Origin: Bacteroidia bacterium
GTDB lineage: Bacteria > Bacteroidota > Bacteroidia > B-17B0 > Aurantibacillaceae
Reading direction: 5' to 3'
NCBI GenBank assembly: GCA_016787705.1
Contig: JAEUTP010000008.1
Span: forward strand, 1-64,000
Length of the DNA stretch: 64,000 bases
A model generated the notes under the pieces. That model saw only the letters and a list, made by a program, of their open reading frames with translations, had not been told where the DNA came from and did not search any database. Position numbers and translations under genes: made by a program. Positions 54,855 through 63,961 of the stretch are shown piece by piece; position 1 is the stretch's first letter, and the number at the start of each line of letters is the position of its first letter.

Positions 54855-57800
54855 ATGAAAAAAATGTTCATTAAAACAATTTTAGCAATATGTTTTATAG
54901 TGCCATTACCTGGTAAAGCAATCCAAAAACCGCAAATTACTTTTATAGAAAATAAAGGCCAGGTAAGTGATCAAAATTTTAAAGCTAGGCCAGATGTATT
55001 GTTTAGTGGTATTGCTAACGGAATGATTTATCATTTACGTGATAATGGTATCAGCTACCAGTTAAATAGAATTGAAAGCTGGAAAGAAGAGCAATTATTT
55101 AAATCAAGAGAAAAACATAGAGTTGCAGATCAAATCAGCATTTATCGTTTAGACATGAACTGGCTAAACATTAATCAAAATTTTACGATTCAAACCGAAA
55201 AAACATTAATTGGTTTTGATAATTATTATCTTGAGGTTTGCCCAACAGGTGTAAACAATGTAAAAACATACGAAGGTGTATTTTACAATAATATCTATAA
55301 CAAAATCAACTTACATTATTATCAAAAAGATGGCGCTTTAAAATACGATTACATTGTAAAACCCGGAGCTAATTACCGACAGATACAATTTCAGATCAAG
55401 GGTGCTGATGAAATAAAGATCCAAAAAAACGGTTCGGTAATATTTTCAACACCTTTAGGTAAAATAGAAGAAGGTGCGCCTGTTGTTTATCAAAATAGAA
55501 AACAATTAAAAGCAAAATGGCTCTTAAAAAATAATATTTTAAGTTTTGATATTGACAATTATGATCCGCAAACAGAAATGATCATCGATCCGGCAACGCG
55601 TATATGGGGCACTTATTATGGCGATACAGGCAATGATTATGGACATACTTGCACAACAGATGCTTTTGGACACATATATATGACTGGTGATACAGATTCA
55701 AATTTAGGCACTTCAATCGCTACTTCCGGTGCTCATCAATCAGTTTACGATAGCTATAAAGATGCTTACTTAGTGAAATTTGATGCCCTTGGTATTAGGC
55801 AATGGGGCACTTACTATGGAGGTTCAGGAGTTGACAGAGGAGTTTCATGTAAAACTGATGCTGCCGGTAATATATATTTAGTAGGTTACACAACTACCAC
55901 GCTTAATACAGTAATAGCAACGCCTGGATCTCATCAACCCTCACCTACTCTTAACAATGGAAATTTTGACGGGTTTCTTGTTAAATTTGATAGTCTTGGA
56001 GTAAGGCAATGGGGCACTTATTATGGTGGTGCTGGCCAAGATTATCTTTATTCTTGTGATACTGATCCTTCGGGAAACATATTTGTTACAGGCGATACTC
56101 AAACATCTGGTACAAATACAATTATTGCTACTACAGGATCTCATCAATCCATAAACGGCGGAGGTACGTATGATGGGTTTTTAGTAAAATTTAATAGCTC
56201 AGGAGCAAGGCAATGGGGTACATATTACGGAGGCACTGGATCTGATGGTGGTTTTTGTTGTTGTACTGATCTACTCGGTAACGTTTACATGACTGGTTAT
56301 GCACAAGTTAGTGCTGGAACTGTAATAGCAACCACAGGAGCTCATCAGCCTACATATGGAACAGGTCCTTATGATGCTTTCTTAGTGAAATTTAATGGCG
56401 CTGGGATAAGGCAATGGGGCACTTATTATGGGGGGATAGGCTCAGAAACAGCTTATTCTTGTGCAACGGATCCCTATGGGAATATCTATATTGCAGGTTC
56501 CGCACAATCAAGCACTGGTATAGTTATTGCAACGCCCGGAACTCATCAATCAATTTATGGAGGTGGTACATCCGATGCTTTTTTAGTAAAATTTAGTGCA
56601 TCAGGTACTCGACAATGGGGTACATACTATGGTGGTAATTTAGATGATTATGGTGCTTCATGCGCTTTAGATGCCTCTGCAAATATTTATTTATGTGGTT
56701 CTACAAATTCAACTAACGGTTTCGCCATTGCCACGATAAATGGTCATCAATCAACATATGGTGGAGGTACATCTGACGCTTTTTTGTTAAAATTTAGCGC
56801 GACCGGTAGCCGGCAATGGGGAACTTATTATGGGCATAATGGAAATGATTATGGGCGTACTTGTGCAACTGATTCATTTGGAAATGTTTATTTAGGTGGT
56901 TATACTACCTCAAATACCAGTACTGTGATTGCTACAACAGGCTCACATCAATCAACTCACGGTGGAGGTTATGATGGATTCTTAGTTAAGTTTTTTGATT
57001 GTACACCTTTAAGCCAACCATCTGCAATTAATGGTAGTATAACTATTTGTAACGGTGCAACTACCAGTTATAGTATTCCTTTAATTGTCGGCGCAACATC
57101 GTATACCTGGAACCTGCCTTCCGGCTGGTCAGGTTCATCAGGCACAAATTCTATTTCAGTTACATCAAATAATACCGGGGGTATTATATCTGTTTATGCT
57201 GAAAGTGGATGTACTTCATCCTTATCACAAACATTAAATGTTTCAGTAAATCCAAATCCATCCATCACAGTTAATAGCGGCTCTATCTGTATTGGCAATT
57301 CGTTTACGCTAACACCTGGTGGAGCAAATTCTTATACTTTTTCAGGTGGAAATTCAATTGTGAATCCAACAACTACAAGTTCATATTCCGTTACGGGCGT
57401 TGATGCTATTGGTTGTGTTGCATCTAATACAGCAGTTTCAACAATAACGGTTAACAGTTTGCCGACTATTAGCGTAACCTCAAATTCAAGTTTAATTTGC
57501 ACAGGGCAAAACGCTACTTTAACAGCAAGCGGTGCTGTAAACTATAACTGGAACACAACCTCAACGATCTCTGTTATTGTTATTTCTCCATCAGTTACAA
57601 CTTCTTATACTGTTATTGGCACTGATGTAAATAACTGTTCAAATTCTTCTGTATTTACACAGTCAGTTTCTCTTTGTACAAGTATTTTAAATAATGGAGC
57701 AGATATGCGTTTAAGAGCCTATCCTAATCCATCAAACGGTTTTTTCTCAATTGAAATTCCATCTTTTATGACTTTGAAAATTTTTGATGCAGTTGGAAAA

Positions 57801-57929
57801 TTAATTTATAATGCACAACTAGAAACTGGAAGCCATTTAATTGACCTATCTAATGTTACTAACGGATTATATATATTGAAATTCAATAATAGCGAGCAAT
57901 CAACTATTTTAAAATTAATTATAGAATAA
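54855..57929 (+). CDS. SBBP-repeat T9SS type A sorting-domain protein, 1024 residues
   Basis: A signal peptide (AICFIVPLPGKA) is followed by a DUF7948-like N-terminal domain (about 28-245; ITFIENKGQVSDQN, LHYYQKDGALKYDYIVKPGAN). Then come seven SBBP-type beta-propeller repeats of about 67 residues (about 250-715), each starting WGTYYGG and containing a D..GN.Y..G....... signature. Two or more Ig/PKD-like modules follow (about 720-950), and the protein ends in a type A sorting domain (RAYPNPSNGFFSIEI, IFDAVGKLIY). The regular propeller suggests binding of polymer or partner protein at the surface. Function unknown. Confidence 0.87.
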   Translation: MKKMFIKTILAICFIVPLPGKAIQKPQITFIENKGQVSDQNFKARPDVLFSGIANGMIYHLRDNGISYQLNRIESWKEEQLFKSREKHRVADQISIYRLDMNWLNINQNFTIQTEKTLIGFDNYYLEVCPTGVNNVKTYEGVFYNNIYNKINLHYYQKDGALKYDYIVKPGANYRQIQFQIKGADEIKIQKNGSVIFSTPLGKIEEGAPVVYQNRKQLKAKWLLKNNILSFDIDNYDPQTEMIIDPATRIWGTYYGDTGNDYGHTCTTDAFGHIYMTGDTDSNLGTSIATSGAHQSVYDSYKDAYLVKFDALGIRQWGTYYGGSGVDRGVSCKTDAAGNIYLVGYTTTTLNTVIATPGSHQPSPTLNNGNFDGFLVKFDSLGVRQWGTYYGGAGQDYLYSCDTDPSGNIFVTGDTQTSGTNTIIATTGSHQSINGGGTYDGFLVKFNSSGARQWGTYYGGTGSDGGFCCCTDLLGNVYMTGYAQVSAGTVIATTGAHQPTYGTGPYDAFLVKFNGAGIRQWGTYYGGIGSETAYSCATDPYGNIYIAGSAQSSTGIVIATPGTHQSIYGGGTSDAFLVKFSASGTRQWGTYYGGNLDDYGASCALDASANIYLCGSTNSTNGFAIATINGHQSTYGGGTSDAFLLKFSATGSRQWGTYYGHNGNDYGRTCATDSFGNVYLGGYTTSNTSTVIATTGSHQSTHGGGYDGFLVKFFDCTPLSQPSAINGSITICNGATTSYSIPLIVGATSYTWNLPSGWSGSSGTNSISVTSNNTGGIISVYAESGCTSSLSQTLNVSVNPNPSITVNSGSICIGNSFTLTPGGANSYTFSGGNSIVNPTTTSSYSVTGVDAIGCVASNTAVSTITVNSLPTISVTSNSSLICTGQNATLTASGAVNYNWNTTSTISVIVISPSVTTSYTVIGTDVNNCSNSSVFTQSVSLCTSILNNGADMRLRAYPNPSNGFFSIEIPSFMTLKIFDAVGKLIYNAQLETGSHLIDLSNVTNGLYILKFNNSEQSTILKLIIE
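55602..56994 (+). repeat. Seven tandem SBBP repeat units within the coding sequence
   Basis: Copies of the WGTYYG-coding block start about every 200 bases (near 55605, 55804, 56011, 56215, 56415, 56617 and 56817). Units share GTYYGG and the D..GN.Y/F motif but differ in their variable loops. Confidence 0.85.
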
Positions 57930-57963
57930 AAGCCAAGACCATCTTAAAGCGGTCCTGACTTTT
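57928..57963 (+). terminator. Imperfect intrinsic terminator between convergent genes
   Basis: AAAAGCCAAGACC (57928-57940) pairs with GGTCCTGACTTTT (57951-57963), with two mismatches. It overlaps the stop codon of the SBBP gene. Confidence 0.6.
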
Positions 57964-57998
57964 AACAATTACTAAAGAAGTTTGCTTTAAAAAATTTA

Positions 57999-58517
57999 CT
58001 ATTTTTCCGCCGGTTTAAACCCTAAGCTCAAACTATTCACACAATAACGCAAACCACTTGAAGTTGGCCCATCATCAAATAAATGTCCAAGATGACCGCC
58101 ACATTTTGCACATACAATCTCAGTGCGGATCATGCCGTGCGAAAAATCTTTTACTTTTACCACACGGTCTCCCCCACCCAATTCACCATCAAAACTTGGC
58201 CAGCCACAATGACTATCAAATTTTTCTTCATTAGAAAATAATTCTGTTCCGCATCCAGCGCAGGTATAAAAACCTTTTTCTTTATGATTTAAATATTCAC
58301 CTGTGCCCGGTGCTTCTGTACCTTTTTGGCGCAATACATAATATTGATCGGGTGTTAATGTTTTTTTCCACTCCTCTTCTGTTTTTTTATAGCTCGTATC
58401 CATAGGTTTTTTTATTAATGTTGTTTCTTTTTTTGCTGTATTGGTTGCAGTTGGCGTTTGGCATGATGCCAAACCAAAAGCTGCAACTAAAAGTGATGAT
58501 AAAATTAATTTTTTCAT
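57999..58517 (-). CDS. msrB: Peptide-methionine (R)-S-oxide reductase MsrB, lipoprotein form
   Basis: The 172-residue protein has a lipoprotein signal (FGLASC, Cys19) and a complete MsrB domain (about 45-170). This has zinc-binding CAGCG and CAKCGG pairs, the substrate loop SHCGWPSF, HLGHLFDDGP and the catalytic RYCVNSLSL. It repairs methionine-R-sulfoxide in proteins. The lipobox places it in the envelope rather than the cytoplasm, so it would protect periplasmic or surface proteins. Length minus the signal is normal for a single-domain MsrB. Confidence 0.94.
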   Translation of the reverse strand: MKKLILSSLLVAAFGLASCQTPTATNTAKKETTLIKKPMDTSYKKTEEEWKKTLTPDQYYVLRQKGTEAPGTGEYLNHKEKGFYTCAGCGTELFSNEEKFDSHCGWPSFDGELGGGDRVVKVKDFSHGMIRTEIVCAKCGGHLGHLFDDGPTSSGLRYCVNSLSLGFKPAEK

Positions 58518-58612
58518 AGTGTTTTATTTATGAGAAGTATTTGCTTACATAATATATACGATCGCAATATCTTAACCTTTCAAAATTTACAAATTTTAAC
58601 ACAAGGTATAAA

Positions 58613-58756
58613 ATTTAACCACATAGATACATAGAAAAAAGAATCACCATAAAGTCTAATGAGAAAAACATAATTTTTCGTCTTAGACGAAAAAATCTAT
58701 GTTTTAACCTTTGGCAAAAAAACTATAAGAACTATGTGTCTATGTGGTTTAAATTA
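58613..58756. repeat. Nested palindromic element overlapping the stop of the VWA gene
   Basis: Outer arms 58613-58635 and 58733-58756 are inverted copies of about 23 bases, with one bulge and one wobble; CCACATAG is the core. Inner arms AAAACATA (58666-58673) and TATGTTTT (58699-58706) flank TTTTTCGTC (58675-58683) with GACGAAAAA (58687-58695). The whole could extrude as a cruciform or make a long RNA hairpin. The right arm carries the stop codon of the VWA gene. No coding capacity; it resembles a miniature mobile or REP-like unit. Confidence 0.75.
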
Positions 58757-59875
58757 TCTTCGGCTTCTCATCTTTACTTCCTCAATCAGCTTATCTTCAC
58801 TGCCATGGCGTTTTTTAATGTGAATAAAAGACCCCTCGCCTTTATCTGCAATTTCCTTTAAATTTTTCATGGCATCTTTATCATTTCCAAATGCCACTGT
58901 AGAAAGAACAATTTTTTTATCCTTTTGTTTTTGGGTCCATGTATTTTGATCTTCACTGTAAAAACGGAATTTACCATCGGTTGCCATAATAATCTGGTTG
59001 TTTCCTTCTTTAATAAAATGTTTTTGAGCCAATTGCTGGCTGAATAAAATGGCTTTATTTCCTTTGGTAAGACCTTTTGCTTTTAAACCATCTACAATAT
59101 CATGCAATTGCTTTTTGTTTGAACCATTCACTCCTTCTTTAATAATTTTTACACTATCAGCATAGGTTACCAAAGTAATCACATCTACTTCGCGCACGGC
59201 ATTTATCAAAGTATGCATGGCTGATTTCATTAAAGGTAATTTTAAAGAATCCTTCATTGAGCTGCTCACATCAATTAAAAATAAGATATTGTTAGGCTTG
59301 TATTCCAGTAAAGAAATTTCATTCGGGTTTTCTGCGGGGATCTTTACTTCAGGCTGTTTCCAAATAGTATCTATTTTTGGAGAAGTTGAATTATCTGGGA
59401 TTTTATTGGAATTATCTCTTTTTTCTTTCGGAACGTTTACAACGATTGGATCTGTTGGTGTTTTTATAGAGGTGTTTTTCCTGTTGCCAAAATAAAAACA
59501 AGCTGTTTTATCATCGCTCTTTAATTTTGCAAGATCTCCTGAAACACTTAATTCATAAGGCTTTAAATTATCGCTGCTTATTAGATCGATCCTCTTTTTA
59601 AACTTACCATCCTTTTCAGGCAAAAAAGAAATTATTATTAAACAGGTATCGCCGGGCAATAATGTTTTTTTTGAGCTGTAAACTTTTACACCTCTATCGG
59701 CATCGGCACGCATTAAAAAAACTTTTTTATCGGTTGTATTCTTTACAAGCACATCACCTTTTATTTCGTAGGCTTCTTTAATGTTACCAAGATCTGTTTC
59801 CTGTTTATCAAATTGCAATTGCGAATAGCATGAAAAACCGATCAGGCAAAAAAATAAAAAAAATTTATTAAGCAT
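58754..59875 (-). CDS. Von Willebrand factor A domain protein with N-terminal DUF1573/Hydin-like domain
   Basis: From the ATG at 59875 the product has 373 residues with signal peptide MLNKFFLFFCLIGFSCYSQ; five residues upstream is another start with no better signal. The first domain (about 20-115, ETDLGNIKEAYEIKGDVLVKNTTDK) resembles the DUF1573/ASPM-SPD-2-Hydin Ig-like fold. A linker rich in Lys and Pro leads to a VWA domain (about 195-360) with MIDAS motif DVSSSM, a T in LVTYADS and DGKFRFY, so metal-dependent ligand binding is likely. It may bind an envelope or surface partner. The stop lies in a large palindrome. Confidence 0.83.
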   Translation of the reverse strand: MLNKFFLFFCLIGFSCYSQLQFDKQETDLGNIKEAYEIKGDVLVKNTTDKKVFLMRADADRGVKVYSSKKTLLPGDTCLIIISFLPEKDGKFKKRIDLISSDNLKPYELSVSGDLAKLKSDDKTACFYFGNRKNTSIKTPTDPIVVNVPKEKRDNSNKIPDNSTSPKIDTIWKQPEVKIPAENPNEISLLEYKPNNILFLIDVSSSMKDSLKLPLMKSAMHTLINAVREVDVITLVTYADSVKIIKEGVNGSNKKQLHDIVDGLKAKGLTKGNKAILFSQQLAQKHFIKEGNNQIIMATDGKFRFYSEDQNTWTQKQKDKKIVLSTVAFGNDKDAMKNLKEIADKGEGSFIHIKKRHGSEDKLIEEVKMRSRR

Positions 59876-59956
59876 AGTTGTATAATGCAAAGATCAGGCA
59901 AATGTTTCTTTCTTAACAAAAATTGTAAAGAGCTTTCTTTCCTCTAAGAGAAAAGC

Positions 59957-61321
59957 CTAAGTAGTTTTAGGGTTCTCTTTCTTCATCGTTAATAAAATAA
60001 TGAAGCCTAAAATAAAATAACTGATCAGTGATAAAATAGAAGGGCGCATACCGCCAACCATTTCACTTATTACACCAAAAGTTATTGTGCCCAGGATCAT
60101 TCCCAGTTTTTCCATTACATCGTAAAAACTAAAAAAACTGGTATTATCCTCCGTCTCGGGTAATAATTTACTGTAAGTACTTCTTGATAAGGCCTGGATA
60201 CCGCCCATTACAAAGCCTACTAAAAATGCAACAATGTAAAAGTGAACCGGCATACGTGCAACAAGATAAGTGAACACGCAAATAAAGATCCAGATAAAAA
60301 TAGCGATCATTAATGATTTAATATTGCCGATGTTTTCTGAAAGCTTTGAAAAAAAGAAAGAACCTGCAATGCCTACAAACTGTATAATTAAAATGCTAAT
60401 AATAAGAGAAGTTGTTTTTGCTTTTTCATCGGCCCAGGTAATTTCGTTACGGGCAAATAAAACAGCAACCACCATAATGGTTTGCACACCCATATTATAA
60501 AAAAAATAGCCTCCTAAAAAACGTTTTAATTGCGGCAGATCTTTGATCTGTTTAAATACAGAAACCAATTCTTTAAACCCTTTTGAGAATAATCCTTTTT
60601 TATCGGCACCATGTGCTGCGTGGTTTAAAGCAGGCAAATGCTTAAAGGTATATTGAGCAAACCCTATCCACCAAACACCCACTAACAAAAATGAATACTT
60701 CACCTTAAAGAAGCCTTTGGTTGCAACCACTGCACCATCTACAATAGTTTCTTCATATTTAAAAACCATAATGCCAACAAGGCAAACAATTAATAACAAT
60801 GAGCTTCCTAAATAACCCATTGCAAAACCCCTTGCACTTACTTTATCCTGGTTTTTTTCTGAAGCTATTTCCGGCAAATACGAATTATAATAAACCAAAC
60901 TTCCCCAAAAACCAACAGTTGCGGTAATAAACGGAATAAAACTCAGCTCCAAATGTTCGCGTTTAAAAAAGAAAAGACACATGCACGAAATAGCGCCTAA
61001 ATAACAGAAGAATTGAAGAAATCTTTTTTTGTTTCCTAAATAATCGGCTATACCACTTAATATAGGCGAGATCAAAACAACAATTGCTAAAGCGAAGGCA
61101 TACACGAATGAATATATATTAGCATTATCAAACGTTGAACCAAAACAGGTAACGGTTTTTCCTAAAAAATTTCCTGTATTATCATGCGTTGTAACATAAT
61201 CATAAAAATTCGGGAATATAGCCGATGTTATTACTAATGGAAAAACAGAGTTGGCCCAATCATAAAACGTCCACGCTTTTATTGTTTTAGGATCGTCAAT
61301 TTTTAAATTTCCTGCTGCCAT
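59957..61321 (-). CDS. UMF1-family MFS transporter
   Basis: The 454-residue protein has about 12 transmembrane segments. The N-terminal TFYDWANSVFPLVITSAIFPNFYD stretch (region about 18-42) is the hallmark of the UMF1/Atg22-like family of major facilitator proteins. The conserved SGIADYLGNKKRFLQ loop (about 89-103) corresponds to the MFS motif between helices 2 and 3. It probably exports or imports amino acids or related small molecules across the inner membrane; the substrate is not known. The start is 3 bases after the stop of the OmpA-family gene, so the two may be translated from one message. Confidence 0.9.
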   Translation of the reverse strand: MAAGNLKIDDPKTIKAWTFYDWANSVFPLVITSAIFPNFYDYVTTHDNTGNFLGKTVTCFGSTFDNANIYSFVYAFALAIVVLISPILSGIADYLGNKKRFLQFFCYLGAISCMCLFFFKREHLELSFIPFITATVGFWGSLVYYNSYLPEIASEKNQDKVSARGFAMGYLGSSLLLIVCLVGIMVFKYEETIVDGAVVATKGFFKVKYSFLLVGVWWIGFAQYTFKHLPALNHAAHGADKKGLFSKGFKELVSVFKQIKDLPQLKRFLGGYFFYNMGVQTIMVVAVLFARNEITWADEKAKTTSLIISILIIQFVGIAGSFFFSKLSENIGNIKSLMIAIFIWIFICVFTYLVARMPVHFYIVAFLVGFVMGGIQALSRSTYSKLLPETEDNTSFFSFYDVMEKLGMILGTITFGVISEMVGGMRPSILSLISYFILGFIILLTMKKENPKTT

Positions 61322-61324
61322 ATT

Positions 61325-62413
61325 TTATTTTTTAATGATTTGAAATTCAACACGCCGGTTCTTTGCTTTGCCTTCATCAGTATCATTGCTGGCAACAGGC
61401 TGTGTACTGCCAAAACCTTTAAAGTACATTTTATTTTGTACACCTTTCTTAATTAAATATTCAAATACTTCGCGCGCACGAAGCTCTGACATTTTTTGAT
61501 TCTTGCTTTTTAAGCCGCTGTTATCGCTATGACCATTGATCTGGATTTCGATCGTTGGGTTTTTTAATAAATACTGCGCCAGTTTATTTAATTCCTGGTA
61601 CGACTCGGGCTGTAAATAATACTTACCATTGGTAAAGAAGATATTATTAAGGCTTACTTTATCGCCTACTTTTATATCTGTATTTACATTTAAGGTTGAA
61701 TCCTCCTCCCGACGGTTTGGTCCAACAATTTCAATATCCACCTGTTCTTCGTAAGCCTTGCTTTTTACCAGCTTTATTTCATCCACAAAATAATAAGCTT
61801 CTTTATAACCCACTTTAAAAAGGTTCATGCGCACCATGTCTTTTTTAACTTTTGGGGCAAAATTGCCAATAGTAATATACTTTTCTCCTCCATCGGCTTT
61901 ATAGATCCCCCTGATAATAAACCATTCGTGGGCTTTAAAAAGCCCCCCTTTTTTAGCAATTGTATCAATAATATTGGCTTTTACAGCATCGGCCTGTTTG
62001 CTGTAACCGGCCTTGCTTATTAATACCCCAAAACTACGCAAAACCGCATTGCTCCAGTAAGCCAGGCGGATATGCATTGAAAATTCGTATACAGTACCCC
62101 GGTGTAAAGGTTCGGCGAGCTTTACCTGTAAAAACTCCTTATATCTTTTCTGAAAGCGAAAACCGGTGTAACTATCACCTGTAAAAGCCCCTTTTTGAAC
62201 AGTTGTATCGTTATCTAAGGGATTATGGTAGTAATCGATAGAGGCAATTGGCCGCCAGGGCACTGCCTGCTTGATATTATTGGTTTTACGGCGATAGTTC
62301 TCAAAACTGCCATTAGGTACCAGGTTCTTTTCGGGTTTTGGCGTTAACACGGTTTGCCCGAAACCCGTAAAACCAAGCAACAGCGCTAAACTCAAAAGAA
62401 AACCGACCCTCAT
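61325..62413 (-). CDS. OmpA-family peptidoglycan-binding outer-membrane protein
   Basis: From the ATG at 62413 (MRVGFLLSLALLLGFTGFGQ, a good signal peptide) the product has 362 residues. The first 200 or so form an immunoglobulin/CBM-like beta domain (NLVPNGSFENYR, VYEFSMHIRLAY). The last 110 residues form the OmpA domain with GHSDNSGLKSKNQKMSELRA and FGSTQPVASNDTDEGKAKNRRVE, whose Asp and Arg contact diaminopimelate of peptidoglycan. A longer frame to 62476 would overlap the rpsT promoter and lacks a good signal. It lies just upstream of the UMF1 transporter gene. Confidence 0.87.
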   Translation of the reverse strand: MRVGFLLSLALLLGFTGFGQTVLTPKPEKNLVPNGSFENYRRKTNNIKQAVPWRPIASIDYYHNPLDNDTTVQKGAFTGDSYTGFRFQKRYKEFLQVKLAEPLHRGTVYEFSMHIRLAYWSNAVLRSFGVLISKAGYSKQADAVKANIIDTIAKKGGLFKAHEWFIIRGIYKADGGEKYITIGNFAPKVKKDMVRMNLFKVGYKEAYYFVDEIKLVKSKAYEEQVDIEIVGPNRREEDSTLNVNTDIKVGDKVSLNNIFFTNGKYYLQPESYQELNKLAQYLLKNPTIEIQINGHSDNSGLKSKNQKMSELRAREVFEYLIKKGVQNKMYFKGFGSTQPVASNDTDEGKAKNRRVEFQIIKK

Positions 62414-62464
62414 ATTACAAAAATAACCTTTAATAGATTTTATAGCTAAAATTGTTTTTAACAC

Positions 62465-62493
62465 TTGCATATTCAAAAAAAATCGTATATTTG
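62465..62493 (+). promoter_or_regulatory. Promoter of rpsT: TTG and TATATTTG boxes
   Basis: TTG at 62465-62467 and TATATTTG (perfect TAnnTTTG) at 62486-62493 are separated by 18 bases, matching the Bacteroidota -33/-7 layout. The start codon of rpsT is 39 bases downstream. Confidence 0.75.
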
Positions 62494-62531
62494 CCTTCCC
62501 AATTTTAGGGTAAACAAAGAAATTAACAACA

Positions 62532-62786
62532 ATGGCAAATCATAAATCAGCAATCAAACGCATCCGCTCTAACGATGCAAAACGTACTGAAAACCGTTAT
62601 TACGCAAAAACTACACGTAATGCAGTAAATAAATTACGTACAGCTACCGATAAAAAAGTAGCGCAAGACTTATTACCAAAGGTATCGAGCATGATCGACA
62701 AATTGGCTAAAAAGAATGTTATCCATAAAAATAAAGCAGGTAACCTTAAGTCAAAATTGGCTAAAAAGGTAGCTACTATTAAATAA
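62532..62786 (+). CDS. rpsT: 30S ribosomal protein S20
   Basis: The 84-residue, Lys/Arg-rich protein [30 protein letters not shown]... (first 15 or so residues given as landmark) matches bS20 along its length, ending [12 protein letters not shown]. It binds 16S rRNA in the small subunit. It has a textbook promoter, its own terminator and no co-transcribed neighbour. It is divergent from the OmpA-family gene. Confidence 0.97.
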   Translation: MANHKSAIKRIRSNDAKRTENRYYAKTTRNAVNKLRTATDKKVAQDLLPKVSSMIDKLAKKNVIHKNKAGNLKSKLAKKVATIK

Positions 62787-62811
62787 TTTCAATAAGGGTT
62801 TTCCCTTCTTT

Positions 62812-62846
62812 AAAAGCCCGCACGGTAATACGCTGCGGGCTTTTTT
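62812..62846 (+). terminator. Intrinsic terminator of rpsT
   Basis: AAAAGCCCGCA (62812-62822) pairs with TGCGGGCTTTT (62834-62844), followed by T. Confidence 0.9.
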
Positions 62847-62853
62847 GGTTTTA

Positions 62854-62938
62854 AGCCTCATCTCCAACCCTTCTCCAAAGGAGAAGGGAGCTAGCTGTTT
62901 TGAAGTCCCTCTCCTTGAGAGGAATTTAGGGCGAGACC
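62854..62938. repeat. Inverted doublet of REP-like hairpins
   Basis: Two hairpins of related sequence face each other: CCCTTCTCC/GGAGAAGGG (62868-62876 with 62880-62888) and CCTCTC/GAGAGG (62908-62913 with 62917-62922). The left half (from CCTCATCTCC) and the reverse complement of the right half (GGTCTCGCCC...) are similar. Such doublets recall BIME-like REP pairs. Confidence 0.7.
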
Positions 62939-62982
62939 AACTTTCCTAACAACACCCCGTTAACTATTGCTCATTTCCTTAA

Positions 62983-63013
62983 TTGATTTAGTCACTTTAA
63001 TCTGCTAAATTTA
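62983..63013 (+). promoter_or_regulatory. Possible promoter of fabD (TTG and TAAATTTA)
   Basis: TTG at 62983-62985 and TAAATTTA at 63006-63013, 20 bases apart, fit the Bacteroidota layout with one mismatch in the -7 box; the start codon is 27 bases further. Confidence 0.45.
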
Positions 63014-63039
63014 CAATTCTAGAGTTTTTAGATTTAACT

Positions 63040-63927
63040 ATGAAAAAAGCATACATATTTCCGGGGCAGGGCTCACAATTTTCAGGAATGGGTAAAGATC
63101 TTTACGAAAACAACACATTAGCTAAAGAATTATTTCAAAAAGCAAACGATATTTTGGGTTTTAAGATAACCGATACCATGTTTACCGGTACTGATGAGGA
63201 ATTAAAACAAACTAAAATTACCCAACCGGCCATCTTTTTACATTCGGTTATTTTAGCAGCGGTTAATGAGGCTAGCTTTAAACCCGATATGGTTGCCGGC
63301 CATTCTTTAGGCGAATTTTCTGCCCTGGTTGCCAATAAATGCCTAAGTTTTGATGACGCTTTGAAGTTGGTATATAAACGTGCACTTGCCATGCAAAAGG
63401 CTTGCGAAATAAACCCAAGTACTATGGCAGCTATTTTAAATTTAGATGATAAGATAGTAGAAGATATTTGTGCAGAGATAACCAAAAGCGGACACGTTGT
63501 TGTTGCAGCCAATTATAACTGCCCCGGCCAATTGGTTATTTCGGGAAGTATTGAAGGTATTAATATTGCCTGCGAAAAATTAAAAGCAGCCGGCGCTAAA
63601 CGTGCATTAGTACTACCTGTTGGTGGTGCTTTTCACTCGCCTTTAATGGAGCCTGCCCGCGTTGAATTGGAAGCTGCCATTACTGCAACAAATTTCAACA
63701 TGCCTATTTGCCCTGTTTATCAAAATGTAACAGCTAATGCGGTTTCTGATCCCAAACAAATACAACAAAATTTGGTTGCACAATTAACCGCACCCGTAAA
63801 ATGGACACAAAGTGTACAACAAATGGTAAATGATGGTGCTACCCAGTTTATTGAAGTAGGTCCCGGAAAAGTTTTACAAGGCCTGGTTAAAAAAATAAGC
63901 GGCACATCGGAAGCCGTTAGCGTATAA
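63040..63927 (+). CDS. fabD: ACP S-malonyltransferase (malonyl-CoA:ACP transacylase)
   Basis: The 295 residues match FabD: start FPGQGSQFSGMG (7-18), the nucleophile motif GHSLGEFSAL (Ser89), the active-site histidine in GGAFHSPLMEPA (about 193-204) and the C-terminal EVGPGKVLQGLVKKI. It loads malonate onto acyl carrier protein for fatty-acid synthesis. Length is normal. Other fab genes are not nearby. A short secreted-protein start follows on the same strand. Confidence 0.96.
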   Translation: MKKAYIFPGQGSQFSGMGKDLYENNTLAKELFQKANDILGFKITDTMFTGTDEELKQTKITQPAIFLHSVILAAVNEASFKPDMVAGHSLGEFSALVANKCLSFDDALKLVYKRALAMQKACEINPSTMAAILNLDDKIVEDICAEITKSGHVVVAANYNCPGQLVISGSIEGINIACEKLKAAGAKRALVLPVGGAFHSPLMEPARVELEAAITATNFNMPICPVYQNVTANAVSDPKQIQQNLVAQLTAPVKWTQSVQQMVNDGATQFIEVGPGKVLQGLVKKISGTSEAVSV

Positions 63928-63961
63928 AGAGATTAAAAATTATAAATTAAAGATTTTTAAA

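Noticed and set aside
55602..56994. Regularly spaced repeats as a possible CRISPR array
   Set aside because: The repeats are about 200 bases long, degenerate at DNA level, and encode SBBP propeller units in one long frame.
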